From Sequoia sempervirens (lineage: Eukaryota > Streptophyta > Pinopsida > Cupressales > Cupressaceae): a stretch of DNA of 64,000 nucleotides. Location: positions 17,728,162 to 17,792,161 of the forward strand of contig VDFB02000001.1 of NCBI GenBank assembly GCA_007258455.2. The letters are read 5' to 3'. Numbering within the stretch: position 1 is the stretch's first letter; each line of letters opens with the position of its first letter. The notes beneath the pieces were generated by a model that had not been told where the DNA came from, made no database searches, and worked only from the letters and a program-made list of their open reading frames with translations. The translations under genes were made by a program, and so were the position numbers. Below are positions 36,604 through 49,185 of the stretch, piece after piece.

Positions 36604-37130
36604 GAATCAATTATCATCATCTGTAAAAAGTCATGAAAAAATCACACAAATAGCATAAAAAGTCTTGAAAAAAAAACAAAAATAGCACAAAAAATCCTAA
36701 AAAAATACAAAAATAGCATATACAAAAAAAAAGAAAAAATTTTCAAAGTGAAAACCTAGCAATGAGAAATCTATTGACAAGAAAAATACAAAAAAATCAA
36801 AAAGCAATAAGAAAAATGCAATAATTTAACAAATAGTGAAAATCTGGAAAACATACGCTATTTGTAGCTCTCCATATATTAGATCATGTTATGCACTTAT
36901 ATTCTTAGCTTTCATTCCATCATCTTAGAACCATAACAACATCATAATGCCATAATTTTCCTTGAATGATAACGTCTTACCATGGCTTGATCATTGTACA
37001 TATCCATTTTTAACAAGTTGTACAAATACTGGAGGAAAATGTTGGCGTACTAGGGACAATCAACTTTCAGAGTTTACTGAAATAGCTATACAATAACATA
37101 ACATCTGATCATGTGAATAAACAATCAAAT
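36604..37130 (+). other. Non-coding spacer of element B with A-rich repeats
   Basis: From about 36630 to 36840 units of roughly 35-40 bp (AAAAATAGCATAAAAAGTC type) repeat imperfectly. No gene is seen. It ends with CAAAT (37126-37130), the left target duplication of element C. Confidence 0.6.
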
Positions 37131-38169
37131 TGTAGACATGTGAAATTATCATAGCATCACATTCATCCACTCATTAAATAAATCAAATTCACATTCATCC
37201 ATTCATCAGGTAAATAAGGTTCATTTAATTCAATCTCCTAAGGTCATCCATTTAAATTGAATAAATTAACTTTATTTAATTTAATCCTAACAACATCCTC
37301 TTTGATTAAATAAATCAAATATTTATTTAATCAAGTCTAAAATCAAATTCCATCCCTTTTGATTTAAATAAATCAAAGTATTTAAGTTAAATGGGTCAAA
37401 AGCATCTAATCATCATATAAGTTAGTCTAATCCTGATTAACCTAATCTAATCACCCATCATATCCTCTAGCTTTTCTCACTTGCACAAATAAATCAATAT
37501 ATTTATTTATTAATTCATCATTTTCTTTCAACATGGCATCTTTTTGGAATATTCTCCAAGCTTGAATTTGAAAAAGCAAGTTGACTTTTCCCTTCCAACA
37601 TGGCAATAACTTCTCTCTTACATGTCCCCCACTCAACATTTAACTCTCAAATTCAAATTTGAATCTCCCCCTCTTTGGCACATCGACCAAAACTTGCACA
37701 TTCCTCAACCACTCACAAGGTGACAAGTGGCTTCATCTCATTGGTCAAAACATTATCCCACATTGCTCTCTCTTGAACACTCTTCCAATTTGAAAATATA
37801 TAAATGAAAGCTTCATTCTTCAACAAATCACTCCACAATCTTAGCATTTCATCTCCACAATCTCATGCAAAGTCACTCTCTTCAATTGAGAACTAATTTT
37901 TCCCACCTCATATCATCTTCAAAATAGTTTCATATCAACATGTCATGGAGTTTAGCAAGGATTGGGAAAGGGATTCTTTCCATAGAAGCACCAATCCACT
38001 ATGAGATAAAGTTTGATCATGTTTTTTATATGCTTTATTTAGTTTCCTTGATTCCTTTCATTGCATGATTAACATGTTTTATTATTTCATAGGGATGTTC
38101 TTATTTTTCTTTGTTTTAAATGGCAATGCTAATGTGAGTTTTGAGCAAATGCAGAATTTGAAGTCCACA
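37131..38169 (+). repeat. 5' LTR of element C
   Basis: Matches 58809-59847 end to end. A TATA box (ATATATAAATG, 37796-37806) lies about two thirds along. AT-rich palindromic words (TTAAATAAATNNNATTTATTTAA type) fill the first third. Confidence 0.92.
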
Positions 38170-38172
38170 TTA

Positions 38173-38189
38173 TGGCGCTAGAAGGAGGG
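38173..38189 (+). promoter_or_regulatory. Primer-binding site of element C
   Basis: TGGCGCTAGAAGGAGGG starts three bases after the LTR. The TGGCGCT- start suits a tRNA 3' end; it differs from the site of element B, so C did not simply derive from B. The tRNA is not assigned. Confidence 0.75.
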
Positions 38190-39205
38190 CAATAAGCAAT
38201 GTCTTGTTGATAGTTTTACACCAGTATTAATGCTTTTCTCTTTTAGTTTGGTCATTTAGCTGAGATTCACCTATGGTAGAGAGAAAGTAGATTTAATTAT
38301 ATTTTCTATTTTATAACGACCATTACCTATTATGTTAATGTGGCTTTTGTACCCGCCAAATGCATTTGCTTGAAATACTTTAAAGATCATTGTTGGCTGC
38401 CATTTCAAGCGCCTGTGTCTGAGAGTTCCTCATGCCTTTTTGTCAACAACCCATTCTACGCATATGGCGGTAAAAATAAATAAAAAACTTAATTTAAAAT
38501 GCTATTGCTTTTCCTTTATACTTGTTGCAAATGTATTTAATCAGGTTTTGTTTTGCACTAGTTTTTAAAGATGCTTGAAGCTATCAGAGGAGCTTCTCTC
38601 TCTTCCATCATATTTTTCATTATGTTATTTTTCCCTCTTTTAGAATTTAAGCATTTTTTTTAATTATTTTGAACTTTGACAAGTAGGTAGAGAAAATAAA
38701 AAATTATTCTTGGTTTTTTTTTTAACATCTCATAAAATGGTGGTTATGAATGAGCGAATCTTCCAGCAATTAGTTCCTCTTCCTCTTCACTAAAGGCCTC
38801 TTTAATAGAGCCCAGTGAAAGAACACTTGAACTATGGACATGATGAATGGCCTTCATGAAATCATGAGTGGCGAATGATGAGGAAAAAATTCATTCATTT
38901 GTGAACTCATCAAAAAAGTAAATTCAGTATACATAATAAGCGCGGGTCAAATCATGAAATGTTGTGTGATTCTTGTGATTTTGTGATTGATAACAGATTC
39001 ACTTAAGGGCTCAACAAATCCATTATGAGCTAATCAACTCACTGAGATCATATTTTATTAGAAGCATTGTGGAAAATAGCTCAAGTGCTCTGTCTATGTG
39101 TCCATATTTTGTTTACCAATGTTTAGCATAACCCATCTTTCTCTCTTCATTGTCATAAGAATTCACTTATACACATCAACTTTAAGGAGATCTACTACCT
39201 ACCAC
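38190..39205 (+). other. Leader of element C, left part
   Basis: Non-coding. It ends in ACCAC (39201-39205), the left target duplication of element D; the leader resumes at 49186. Confidence 0.6.
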
Positions 39206-42200
39206 TGTAATGCCCTGCCACGCAACCCTAGAGGAAGTTGCAATTCACTACTTAAATGTACCAATTTTTTTTTTTTGTTAAAGAACAAATAACATGTAAA
39301 ATGAATACATATTGCCAACAACCTCTAAGGCCACGAGACAAAGATTACTTAAAAACCAAAACAACAAATAACCTTAACATAAACTAAAACATTATGCACT
39401 TAAGGAAATGAGACAACATACATTCCATGCAAGATAAATTACAACAAGGATAATAAATACCTCAAGATTCCAAATAACATTTAACAATAAGATTACAACA
39501 CTCATTCCCTGAATGAGGAAATTCCAACCAAATAATTACATAATACAATTTCCACCTCGATAACAACTGAGGGGTAATGAAATACAATAAGAACTGAGAG
39601 AACAAGGCATGAGAAGAACTAATTCCCATGAGCTCTCCAACTGGAAATCACGAACGCACGAACAAGAAGAAGAACCAACGGAAAGATGCACGCCACCCGA
39701 CCACGTGGAACCCAAAGGCCCCACTCCCTCCGTGCTAGGAGATAGTAACAAGGGTTTCCTAGACAAGACCATCTACCACTAGACACAAGCTAACACAAAA
39801 ACTGAACTACAAACAAGAACATAAAACACATCACTTCACATCATAGTTACAATGCTTCCAAAGTACAAAATTGAGTACAATCATTGTACAAAATAAACCA
39901 ACGGTACAACACCATACTGATTGATGTCATAGGAGGATTGTCATCGCAAAGGTTGCATGGGATCTCCTGGCTAGTCTTCCTAGGTCCCAACCCCTCTCTA
40001 GGGATATCTTGGAAACCTCAACCGACTCCCGGCCCCACATGGACACTAGAGCGGAATCGATTATCTCTCATAAAGATGAGATAATGATCTTGCCATTCCA
40101 GGCCTTCCCGACTCATCTCAAGTCTCGTACAATCCCTTGAGCCAATGAGCGAGGCTAGATTATCTTATTAATGTTCAAAGCTACTCTCTCCCTAGTAAGT
40201 TATTTTAATTTTCACTTAATTAACTAACTCTCACACGAGTGATCCTAGAACCACTTTGGGCCCGACCCTCGTTTGAAAGCCACTCCCCTATCGACAACAC
40301 AAAACTCAACCACATGCCAAGGGTAGACAATGCACTAACACTTATCACAAATAAACAATACACCTTAACAGGTAACACATCCCTACGGATGTACAAAACT
40401 TGAAACCAACATGTGCACTACCCAAGGCTAACACAAGGTTGACTAACATCATGAGACCCACATAACAACTAATAACTCGACTCAACCATGAATCACAAGG
40501 TCACACAATCCGTTCAAAGAACCAGGTAACCACTTGAGCTTAACTCACACATAATCCAAGATAGCCAAAGGAAAACATAAGAGACATAGCATCATCTCAA
40601 GAAAACACTGCTGGAAGACTTACATGATCGACAAGAAACAACTTAAAGTCAACAATCATATAATCACACGTTCTCCACAATCCCAAAAAATGTAATTCTG
40701 ACAAACAAACTTTCCATAACACAGAAACCAAAGTACAAAGTAAAGGCTAACTCATGTAAAACCAGCCATACCAATACATGAACCCATATCAGAAAGATTC
40801 TCAAAACATTCACTCTCATTCCACAACATCGAAGGCGAGCAATTAAGCATTGAAAATATTTCAAACAAAGAAGTAAGCTAATGTTTGGATTTCTTAAATC
40901 CATTTAAACACAATTTTCATGACTTGTATCTATCCAATCAATTGATCCCATTTCTATGCATGACATTGGAATATATAAAGAACAAATTATTTACTCTAAA
41001 TTTCATAACCATACTCATAATCAAAACACGTTAATAATGCAGCTATTTGGTTAACCTTTAAATCAATCGTTCTCTCTAAGTTTCATGATCACATACCATA
41101 GATAAATCACTTGATTAATAAATCATTTAGATTAATTAATAAGTTTATCTTTTACTTTCAATTCCGCAATCATATTATATAATTAAACATCTAGAAAAAT
41201 AAACAAGATATGACTTTAAATAGTAGCTTAAAAACACTTTAAAACACTTTTCGAAATTTACGACAATATACTAAAATGTCAATTTCCACAATCATAATAA
41301 TCACATAATCGTTTAGAAGTTTCAGTTTAACATTTAACATTATTTAAATATACCAAATAAAATGATATTTTATTTGCAATTAAATAACTTATATCACTTA
41401 AATTTAAATTTCCATTAAACAAAAGATATCAAATAAAATAATAATTTGTTTTCTAATTAACTCATACTCTTAAATCCTCAAGATTAACATAAATTACCTT
41501 TTGAACTTATACTAAAATTATTTTAATTTAATATATATTAAATATATTATATTTCATATAATATACAATATACAATATTATATATTTAATATACAAAATA
41601 TATTATAATTAATATATATATATATATAAGTTAGGTCAATTTAAAATTAACCAAAGTTTAATAATAAAAAAAAGAAGTAGTTTTAAAATACACAAAGGGC
41701 CGAAGCCCTGGGCACGCAGGCCCTCGCCGCCCATGGCGCCGGAGCCTATGTGCTCCACACATAGCGCCCCACCCACCGGCCGGGGGGCAGAGCCTGTGCT
41801 CTAAGCGCACAGTGCCCGCCTCCCTTCCGGGCGGCGGAGCCTGTGTGCGGAGAGCACACAGTGCCCGCCTCCCCGCGGGGCGGCGGTGGCTGTGTGCTTC
41901 GTACACAGCCGACACCTCCCTACCGGGTGGCGGTCGTGACGGCGGCGGCGGCGGTGGGGGTTGACCTCCCCAACCACCAAAAAGAATAAATAAAATAAAA
42001 AATTTCATACCTGCATTTTTTTTTTAAAATGAAATTACCAGGGTTATACCCACATTTAAAAATTTACTAAAAAACAAATATATTTATATATATTTTTGTG
42101 GGTATCACCATATATTGATATATATGGTTGTCTTCACAATTATATATACACAAATGTTGATTTCAAGCACATATTGCAAAAATAATTCAAACCCAAATCA

Positions 42201-43666
42201 AGAAAAAAAAACTTATTTCAAAACAAGCAAATGGGTTTTCAAAATCAAGTTCCAACATTGAGTTTTTTTGGATTTTCTTTCTATTTCCAAATCCATTTAC
42301 AATTTTGCAAATTGAAAAGATTTTCCATGAATTTTTATTGAATCGACAACTATGTTTTAATCATTCAAATAAACAAGAAGAGGAAGGGAGAAAAAGGTAG
42401 AACCTTATGTTTTCTCCAAAGTTTGCAAGCTTCCACCATGGAGATTTCCAAGCACTCCTTCAACTCCACCATCTTAGCCTCCTCCAAGCCTCTCCACCCA
42501 AATTTTCAAACCAAGAATCCATGGAGGATTGAAAGAAAAACCCTAACTAAAAATATATCCTTTTTCCAAACTTTCCAAATTCAAATTCAAATTCAACTTC
42601 TAATTCAAATTCAAATTCTAATTAAATTCCAATCCAAAATGCAAACTCATTTTCAAATTCAAACTAAATTCCATTTCAAATTCCTATTCAACTCTTCACA
42701 AATATCTTTCCCCAAAATAGTCAACTATTTCAGAAAATATATTTTCTACCCCAAAGTCTTTGCATAAGAAAACATTTGAATTTTTTATAACTTTAAACAA
42801 TTTTCTAATTCCAATTTGAATTCAAAATATTTAGCACTTTACATTCAACAAAAGAATTAAATCTTTTACACTTTTAATTCAAAACGGATAATTTAGCTAA
42901 TTCACACAATTAATTTAAATTATCAATAAAATAAATCTAATTCAAAATTAGATTATTTTATTAATTCAATTAAATTAATTAATTAATCACTAATTTTCCA
43001 ACATCTCAATAAGACAAAACATTCATCATTTATAATTTCCAAAAGCTATTTAATCACTTATAGCTTGCAACTAAACACATTTAATCATTAATCAAACTAC
43101 GCAAGTCATTTCATAAACTTAAACTTGAAATTAAATAAACACTCAAGGGGAACTGACCAAGCTAAAACAACTGACCCCAACGACAACCCAACAACACGCT
43201 ACGACTAGGGTGACGACTTGGTTCGGAAAACCTAGCTACTATCTCCCAATTAATTTTCGTTGGTCAATGGACACACTCAGACCTGGAAATCAGGTGGAGT
43301 CGATGTCATGTACCTGCCAACCTGCAACAAAGAGCATGTCGAACGTGCATATATACATAATATGATCAATCACACCGTGAAGGGAAAATCTCGGAATCGT
43401 AGGGCGCTCGCAAGCAAGTGATACAATCCGTCCCTTTCACCAATACAGTATCATTAACTGATGCATCTAACATCAAAGATAAGCTCAATAACATAAACGT
43501 CATTAAACAAATATATTCTAAGTTACTCCAAATCATGACATAAGGATAACATCGGAATAAAAGAACATCACATCAACATATAACTTCTACATCATAAGCA
43601 TACTCAGACGCAATCATAACAGGGAAAAAAAATGCCGATCAAAAGCCAAAACGGAGGGGTGTTACA
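39206..43666 (-). repeat. 3' LTR of element D (left in the window)
   Basis: Aligned with 44706-49180 over its whole length with scattered substitutions and small indels in AT or hexamer repeats. A plus-strand ORF here (42423-42767) has a counterpart in the other LTR (47931-48281) differing by one 6-bp AATTCA-type unit; it is antisense to D and is not accepted as a gene. Confidence 0.93.
41700..41966 (-). repeat. GC-rich island with four hairpins, left LTR of D
   Basis: In a background of mostly A and T this ~265-bp block is mostly G and C. Four stem-loops lie 47-48 bp apart: arms 41746-41752/41758-41764, 41794-41799/41807-41812, 41841-41848/41854-41861 and 41888-41897/41901-41910. Between them runs a shared GCCCGCCTCCC/GGGCGGCGGAGCC frame. 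It borders an extremely AT-rich block (41500-41640). Confidence 0.85.
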
Positions 43667-43680
43667 TCCTCCCCCCTAGG
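43667..43680 (-). promoter_or_regulatory. Polypurine tract of element D
   Basis: On the minus strand CCTAGGGGGGAGGA runs directly into the TGTAACACCCC start of the downstream LTR. Confidence 0.8.
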
Positions 43681-44690
43681 GTCAGGCTTACTCCTGGAAG
43701 CCTGCAAGTACCCCTAGCACAAACTCCATACAATCACATATAGTGCGATAACATTACAAAGTTTACTCAAGCCAAGGTATGCGACATTATTACTTCAACA
43801 TCCATTTAACACTTTGCATTTTAAATCTAGGTACAAGAATTTAACATCTACATGATTTCTTAAAACTTAACAATAAGGTTGGGGACTATAGGCCTCACCA
43901 AAAACACGCACCTATTACGTAATTATCATTAACATGAGGTGGTTTCACTAATCCTTTTCTTTCTCTAAGCTTTTACTTGCTGCCAGATGATTCCCTATTC
44001 AGATTATACATTTTCCATGATTATGAATGCAACTTGGGGACTTAGGTCCTTTACCCAAGGTTTGATCTAGGAAGCAAACCTTCATGAATACATAAACATT
44101 TTCTCATAAGATACAAACGCCATACTAAGGCACTCAAGAAAAGAGGTCTATGTCTATCTTGCCATATCAAGCACTTGGAATACACCCCACAAACACACTA
44201 CTACCACACTCAAGAATCCACTCAAGGGTCTCAACCCTTTACACAATGAAAAAGTCAAGCAACAAGAAGGAAGCCAAACAAAACACACCTCTTGGTAGGC
44301 TTGCGAGCCTAACCCTCACAAAGCATTCAACAAAAGACGTGCAAGGGTGGGAACAATGACAAAACTGATTGTCATCCACCACACACAACACCTCAAAATC
44401 ACACACTACATAATCGTCCATAATGCATTCTTCCAATAGAAAGGATATCGGTGCATTGTGCACTACACCGAGGATCCTATCCTTTCCACTAGTTTCCTGC
44501 ACCATTGGACCAATACCACTTAATGACAACTTTTGGGAAAACAAGAGAAATCAACCCAAAAGGAAACCCACACGAAAAAGAAAACCAACTAGGTCAATAC
44601 AATGGGATCATAGTGCCCAGAGTATAAACCTGCACAACTTACAACATAATGGGTCCAACATAATCCCAGAGTTCCCAGTGTTTAAACCCA
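43681..44690 (-). other. Internal region of element D
   Basis: About 1 kb with no retrotransposon domain. In element orientation one ORF of 101 codons (44544-44239) reads with a Cys-rich middle (DNQFCHCSHPC) and a hydrophobic end; nothing supports it as a gene. The region presumably keeps packaging and priming signals only. Confidence 0.6.
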
Positions 44691-44703
44691 GGCTCTGATA
44701 CCA
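44691..44703 (-). promoter_or_regulatory. Primer-binding site of element D (initiator Met tRNA)
   Basis: The plus strand reads GGCTCTGATACCA, the 3' end of plant initiator Met tRNA including CCA; the minus strand is therefore the complementary primer site TGGTATCAGAGCC, two bases from the LTR edge at 44706. Confidence 0.9.
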
Positions 44704-44705
44704 TG

Positions 44706-47700
44706 TGTAATGCCCCACCACGCAACCCTAGAGGAAGTTGCAATTCACTACTTAAACGTACCAAAAAAAATTTTTTGTTAAAGAACAAATAACATGTAAA
44801 ATGAATACATATTGCCAACAACCTCTAAGGCCACGAGACAAAGATTACTTAAAAACCCAAACAACAAATAACCTTAACATAAACTGAAACATTATGCACT
44901 TAAGGAAATGAGACAACATACATTCCATGCAGGATAAATTACAACAAGGATAATAAATACCTCAAGATTCCAAATAACATTTAACAATAAGATTACAACA
45001 CTCATTCCCTGAATGAGGCAATTCCAACCAAATGATTACATAATACAATTTCCACCTCAATAACAACTGAGGGGTAATTAAATAAAATAAGAACTAAGAG
45101 AACAAGGCATGAGAAGAACTGATTCCCACGAGCTCTCCAATTGGAAATCACAAACGCACAAACAAGAAGAAGAACCAACGGAAAGATGCACGCCACCTGA
45201 CCACATGGAACCCAAAGGCCCCACTCCCTCCGTGCTGGGAGATAGTAACAAGGGTTTCCTAGACAAGACCATCTACCACTAGACACAGGCTAACACAAAA
45301 ATTGAACTGCAAACAAGAACATAAACCACATCACTTCACATCATAGTTACAATGCTTTCAGAGTACAAAATCGAGTACAATCACTGTACAAAATAAACCA
45401 ACGGTACAACACCATACCGACTGCTGTCATAGGAGGAGTGTCATCGCAAAGGTTGCATGGGATCTCTTGGCTAGTCTTCCTAGGTCTCGGCCCCTCTCTA
45501 GGGATATCCTGGAAACCTCAACCGACTCCCGGCCCCACATGCACACCAGAGCGGAATCGATTATCTCTCATAAAGACGAGATAACGATCTTGCCATTCCA
45601 GACCTTCCCGACTCATCTCAAGTCTCGTACAAGCCCTTGAGCCAATGACCGAGGCTAGATTATCTTATTAATGTTCAAAGCTACTCTCTCCCTAGTAAGT
45701 TATTTTAATTTTCACTTAATTAACTAACTCTCACACGAGTGATCCTGGAACCACTTTGGGCCCAATGCTCATTTGAAAGCCACTCCCCTATCGACAACAC
45801 AAAACTCAACCACATGCCAAGGGTAGACAATGCACTAACACTTATCACAAATAAACAATACACCTTAACAGGTAACACATCCCTACGGATGTACAAAACT
45901 TGAAACCAACACGTACACTACCCAAGGCTAAAACAAGGTTGACTAACATCATGAGACCCACATAACAACTGATAACTCGACTCAACCATGAATCACAAGG
46001 TCACACAATCTGTTCAAAGAACCAGGTAACCACTTGAGCTTAACTCACACATAATCCAAGATAGCCAAAGCAAAACATAAGAGACATAGCATCATCTCAA
46101 GAAAACACTGCTGGAAGACTTACATGATCGACAAGAAATGACTTAAAGTCAACAATCATATAATCACACGTTCTCCACAATCCCAAAAAATGTAATTCTG
46201 ACAAACAAACTTTCCATAACACAGAAACCAAAGTACAAAATAAAGGCTGACTCACGTAAAACCACCCGTACCAATACATGTACCCATATCAGAAAGATTC
46301 TCAAAACATTCTCTCATTCCACAACATCGAAGGCGAGCAATTAAGCATTGAAAACATTTCAGACAAAGAAGTAAGCTAATGTTCGGATTTCTTAAATCCA
46401 TTCAAACACAATTTTCATGACTTGTATCTATCCAATCAATTGATCCCATTTCTATGCACGACATTGGAATATATAAAGAACAGATCATTTACTCTAAATT
46501 TCATAACCATACTCATAATCAAAACACGTTAATAATGAAGCTATCTGGTTAACCTTTAAATCAATCGTTCTCTCTAAGTTTCATGATCACATACCATAGA
46601 TAAATCACTTGATTAATAAATCATTTAGATTAATTAATAAGTTCGTCTTTTACTTTCAGTTCCGCAATCATATTATATAATTAAACATCTAGAAAAATAA
46701 ACAAGATATGACTTTAAATAGTAGCTTAAAAACACTTAAAAACACTTCTTGAAATTTACGACAATATACTAAAATGTCAATTTCCACAATCATAATAATC
46801 ACATGATCGTTTAGAAGTTTCAGTTTAACATTTAATATTATTTAAATATACCAAATAAAATGATATTTTATTTGAAATTAAATAACTTATATCACTTAAA
46901 TTTAAATTTCCATTAAACAAAAGATATCAAATAAAATAATATTTTATTTTCTAATTAACTCATACTCTTAAATCCTCAAGATTAACATAAATTACCTTTT
47001 GAACATATACTAAAATTATTTTAATTTAATATATATTAAATATATTATATTTCATATAATATACAATATTAAATATTATATATTTAATATACAAAATATA
47101 TTATAATTAATATATATATATATATATATATAAAAGTTAGGTCAATTTAAAATTAACCAAAGTTTAATAATAAAAAAAAGTAGTTTTAAAATACACAAAG
47201 GGCCGAAGCTTTGGGCATGCAGGCCCTCGCCGCCCATGGCAGCGGAGCCTGTGTGCTCCACACACAGCGCCCCGCCCACCGGCCGGGTGGCGGAGCCTGT
47301 GCGCTGAGTGCACAGTGCCCGCCTCCGTGCCGGGCGGCGGAGCCTGTGTGCGGAGAGCACATAGTGCCGGCCTCCCTGCGGGGCGGCATTGGCTGTGTCC
47401 TTTGCACACAGCCGACGCCTCCCTGCCAGGCGGCAGTCGCGGCGGCGGCGGCGGTGGTGGGGGTTGACCTCCCCAACCACCAAAAAGAATAAATAAAATA
47501 AAAAATTTCATACGTGCGTTTTTTTTTTTTTTTAAAACGAAATTACTATGGTTATACCCACATTTAAAAATTTACTAAAAAACAAATATATTTATATATA
47601 TTTTTGTGGGTATCACCATATATTGATATAGATGGTTTTCTTCACAATTATAGATACACAAATGTTGATTTCAAGCACATATTGCAAAAATAATTCAAAC

Positions 47701-49180
47701 CCAAATCAAGAAAAAAAAACTTATTTCAAAACAAGGAAATGGGTTTTCAAAATCAAGTTCCAACATTGAGTTTTTTTGGATTTTCTTTCTGTTTCCAAAT
47801 CCATTTACAATTTTGCAAATTGAAAAGCTTTTCCATGAATTTTTATTGAATCGACAACTATGTTTTAATCATTCAAATAAACAAGAAGAGGAAGGGAGAA
47901 AAAGGTAGAACCTTATGTTTTCTCCAAAGTTTGCAAGCTTCCACCATGGAGATTTCCAAGCACTCCTTCAACTCCACCATCTTAGCCTCCTCCAAGCCTC
48001 TCCACCCAAATTTTCAAACCAAGAATCCATGGAGGATTGAAAGAAAAACCCTAACTAAAAATATATCCTTTTTCCAAACTTTCCAAATTCAAATTCAAAT
48101 TCAAATTCAACTTCTAATTCAAATTCAAATTCTAATTAAATTTCAATCCAAAATGCAAACTCATTTTCAAATTCAAACTAAATTCCATTTCAAATTCCCA
48201 TTCAACTCTTCACAAATATCTTTCCCCAAAATAGTCAACTATTTCAGAAAATATATTTTCTACCCCAAAGTCTTTGCATAAGAAAACATTTGAATTTTTT
48301 ATAACTTTAAACAATTTTCTAATTCCAATTTGAATTCAAAATATTTAGCACTTTCCATTCAACAAAAGAATTAAATCTTTTACACTTTTAATTCAAAACG
48401 GATAATTTAGCTAATTCACACAATTAATTTAAATTATCAATAAAATAAATCTAATTCAAAATTAGATTATTTTATTAATTCAATTAAATTAATTAATTAA
48501 TCACTAATTTTCCAACATCTCAATAATACAAAACATTCATCATTTATAATTTCCAAAAGCTATTTAATCACTTATAGCTTGCAACTAAACACATTTAATC
48601 ATTAATCAAACTACGCAAGTCATTTCATAAACTTAAACTTGAAATTAAATAAACACTCAAGGGGAACTGACCAAGCTAAAACAACTGACCCCAACGACAA
48701 CCCAACAACACGCTACGACTAGGGTGACAACTTGGTTCGGAAAACCTAGCTACTATCTCCCAATTAATTTCCATTGGTCAATGGACACACTCAGACCTGG
48801 AAACCAGGTGGAGTCGATGTCATGTACCAGCCAACCTGCAACAAAGAGCATGTCGAACGTGCATAGATACATAATATGATCAATCAGACTGTGAAGGGAA
48901 AATCTCGGAATCGTAGGGCACTCGCAAGCGAGTGATACAATCCATCCCTTTCACCAATACAGTATCATTAAATGACGCATCTAACATCAAAAATAAGCTC
49001 AATAACATAAACATCATTAAACAGATATATTCTAAGTTACTCCAAATCATGACATAAGGATAACATCGGAATAAAAGAACATCACATCAAGATATAACTT
49101 CTACATCATAAGCATACTCAGACGCAATCATAACAGGGAAGAAAAATGCCGATCAAAAGCCAAAACAGAGGGGTGTTACA
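44706..49180 (-). repeat. 5' LTR of element D (right in the window)
   Basis: Starts (in element sense) at 49180 and ends at 44706 next to the primer site. Sampled differences from the left LTR: 2 in 120 bp and 7 in 180 bp. Confidence 0.93.
47201..47466 (-). repeat. GC-rich island with four hairpins, right LTR of D
   Basis: Stems at 47249-47255/47261-47267, 47297-47302/47310-47315, 47344-47351/47357-47364 and 47391-47400/47404-47413 keep the 47-48-bp spacing. Stem 1 is CTGTGTG/CACACAG against CTATGTG/CACATAG in the left LTR: both arms changed and pairing was kept. Stem 3 has one arm changed, giving a G-T pair. Confidence 0.85.
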
Positions 49181-49185
49181 ACCAC

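Larger units (their letters stand above)
39206..49180 (-). mobile_element. Element D: giant-LTR non-autonomous retrotransposon nested in C
   Basis: LTRs of 4461 bp (39206-43666) and 4475 bp (44706-49180) flank an internal region of only 1039 bp. Exact 5-bp duplications ACCAC lie at 39201-39205 and 49181-49185. On the minus strand the LTR begins TGTAACACCCCTC and ends GGGCATTACA. The primer-binding site and polypurine tract both show minus orientation. Those termini plus an initiator-Met primer site resemble Del/Tekay-type gypsy elements (inference). No gag or pol is present, so it must have moved using proteins of another element. About 2-4% LTR divergence makes it the youngest layer. Confidence 0.93.

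Noticed and set aside
37031..37050. GGAGGAAAATGTTGGCG as a polypurine tract plus LTR start
   Set aside because: No second copy of the following sequence is seen, and the region is explained as spacer of B before the C insertion.
41658..42008. Proline-rich ORF in the GC island of D (116 codons, and 115 codons at 47164-47511)
   Set aside because: GC-rich sequence lacks stop codons in several frames on both strands; the conserved feature is the hairpin pattern, not one protein.
42423..42767. Plus-strand ORF with a good ACCATGG start, repeated at 47931-48281
   Set aside because: It is antisense to D, half of it is AATTCA hexamer repeat, and its conservation is explained by the recent LTR duplication.
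44239..44544. 101-codon Cys-containing ORF inside D, sense strand
   Set aside because: No gag or pol motif, hydrophobic tail, and an overlapping ORF exists on the other strand; recorded only as part of the internal region.
44691..44705. Possible tRNA gene fragment (initiator Met 3' end)
   Set aside because: Only the last 13 bases match and they abut the LTR; this is a primer-binding site read on the opposite strand.
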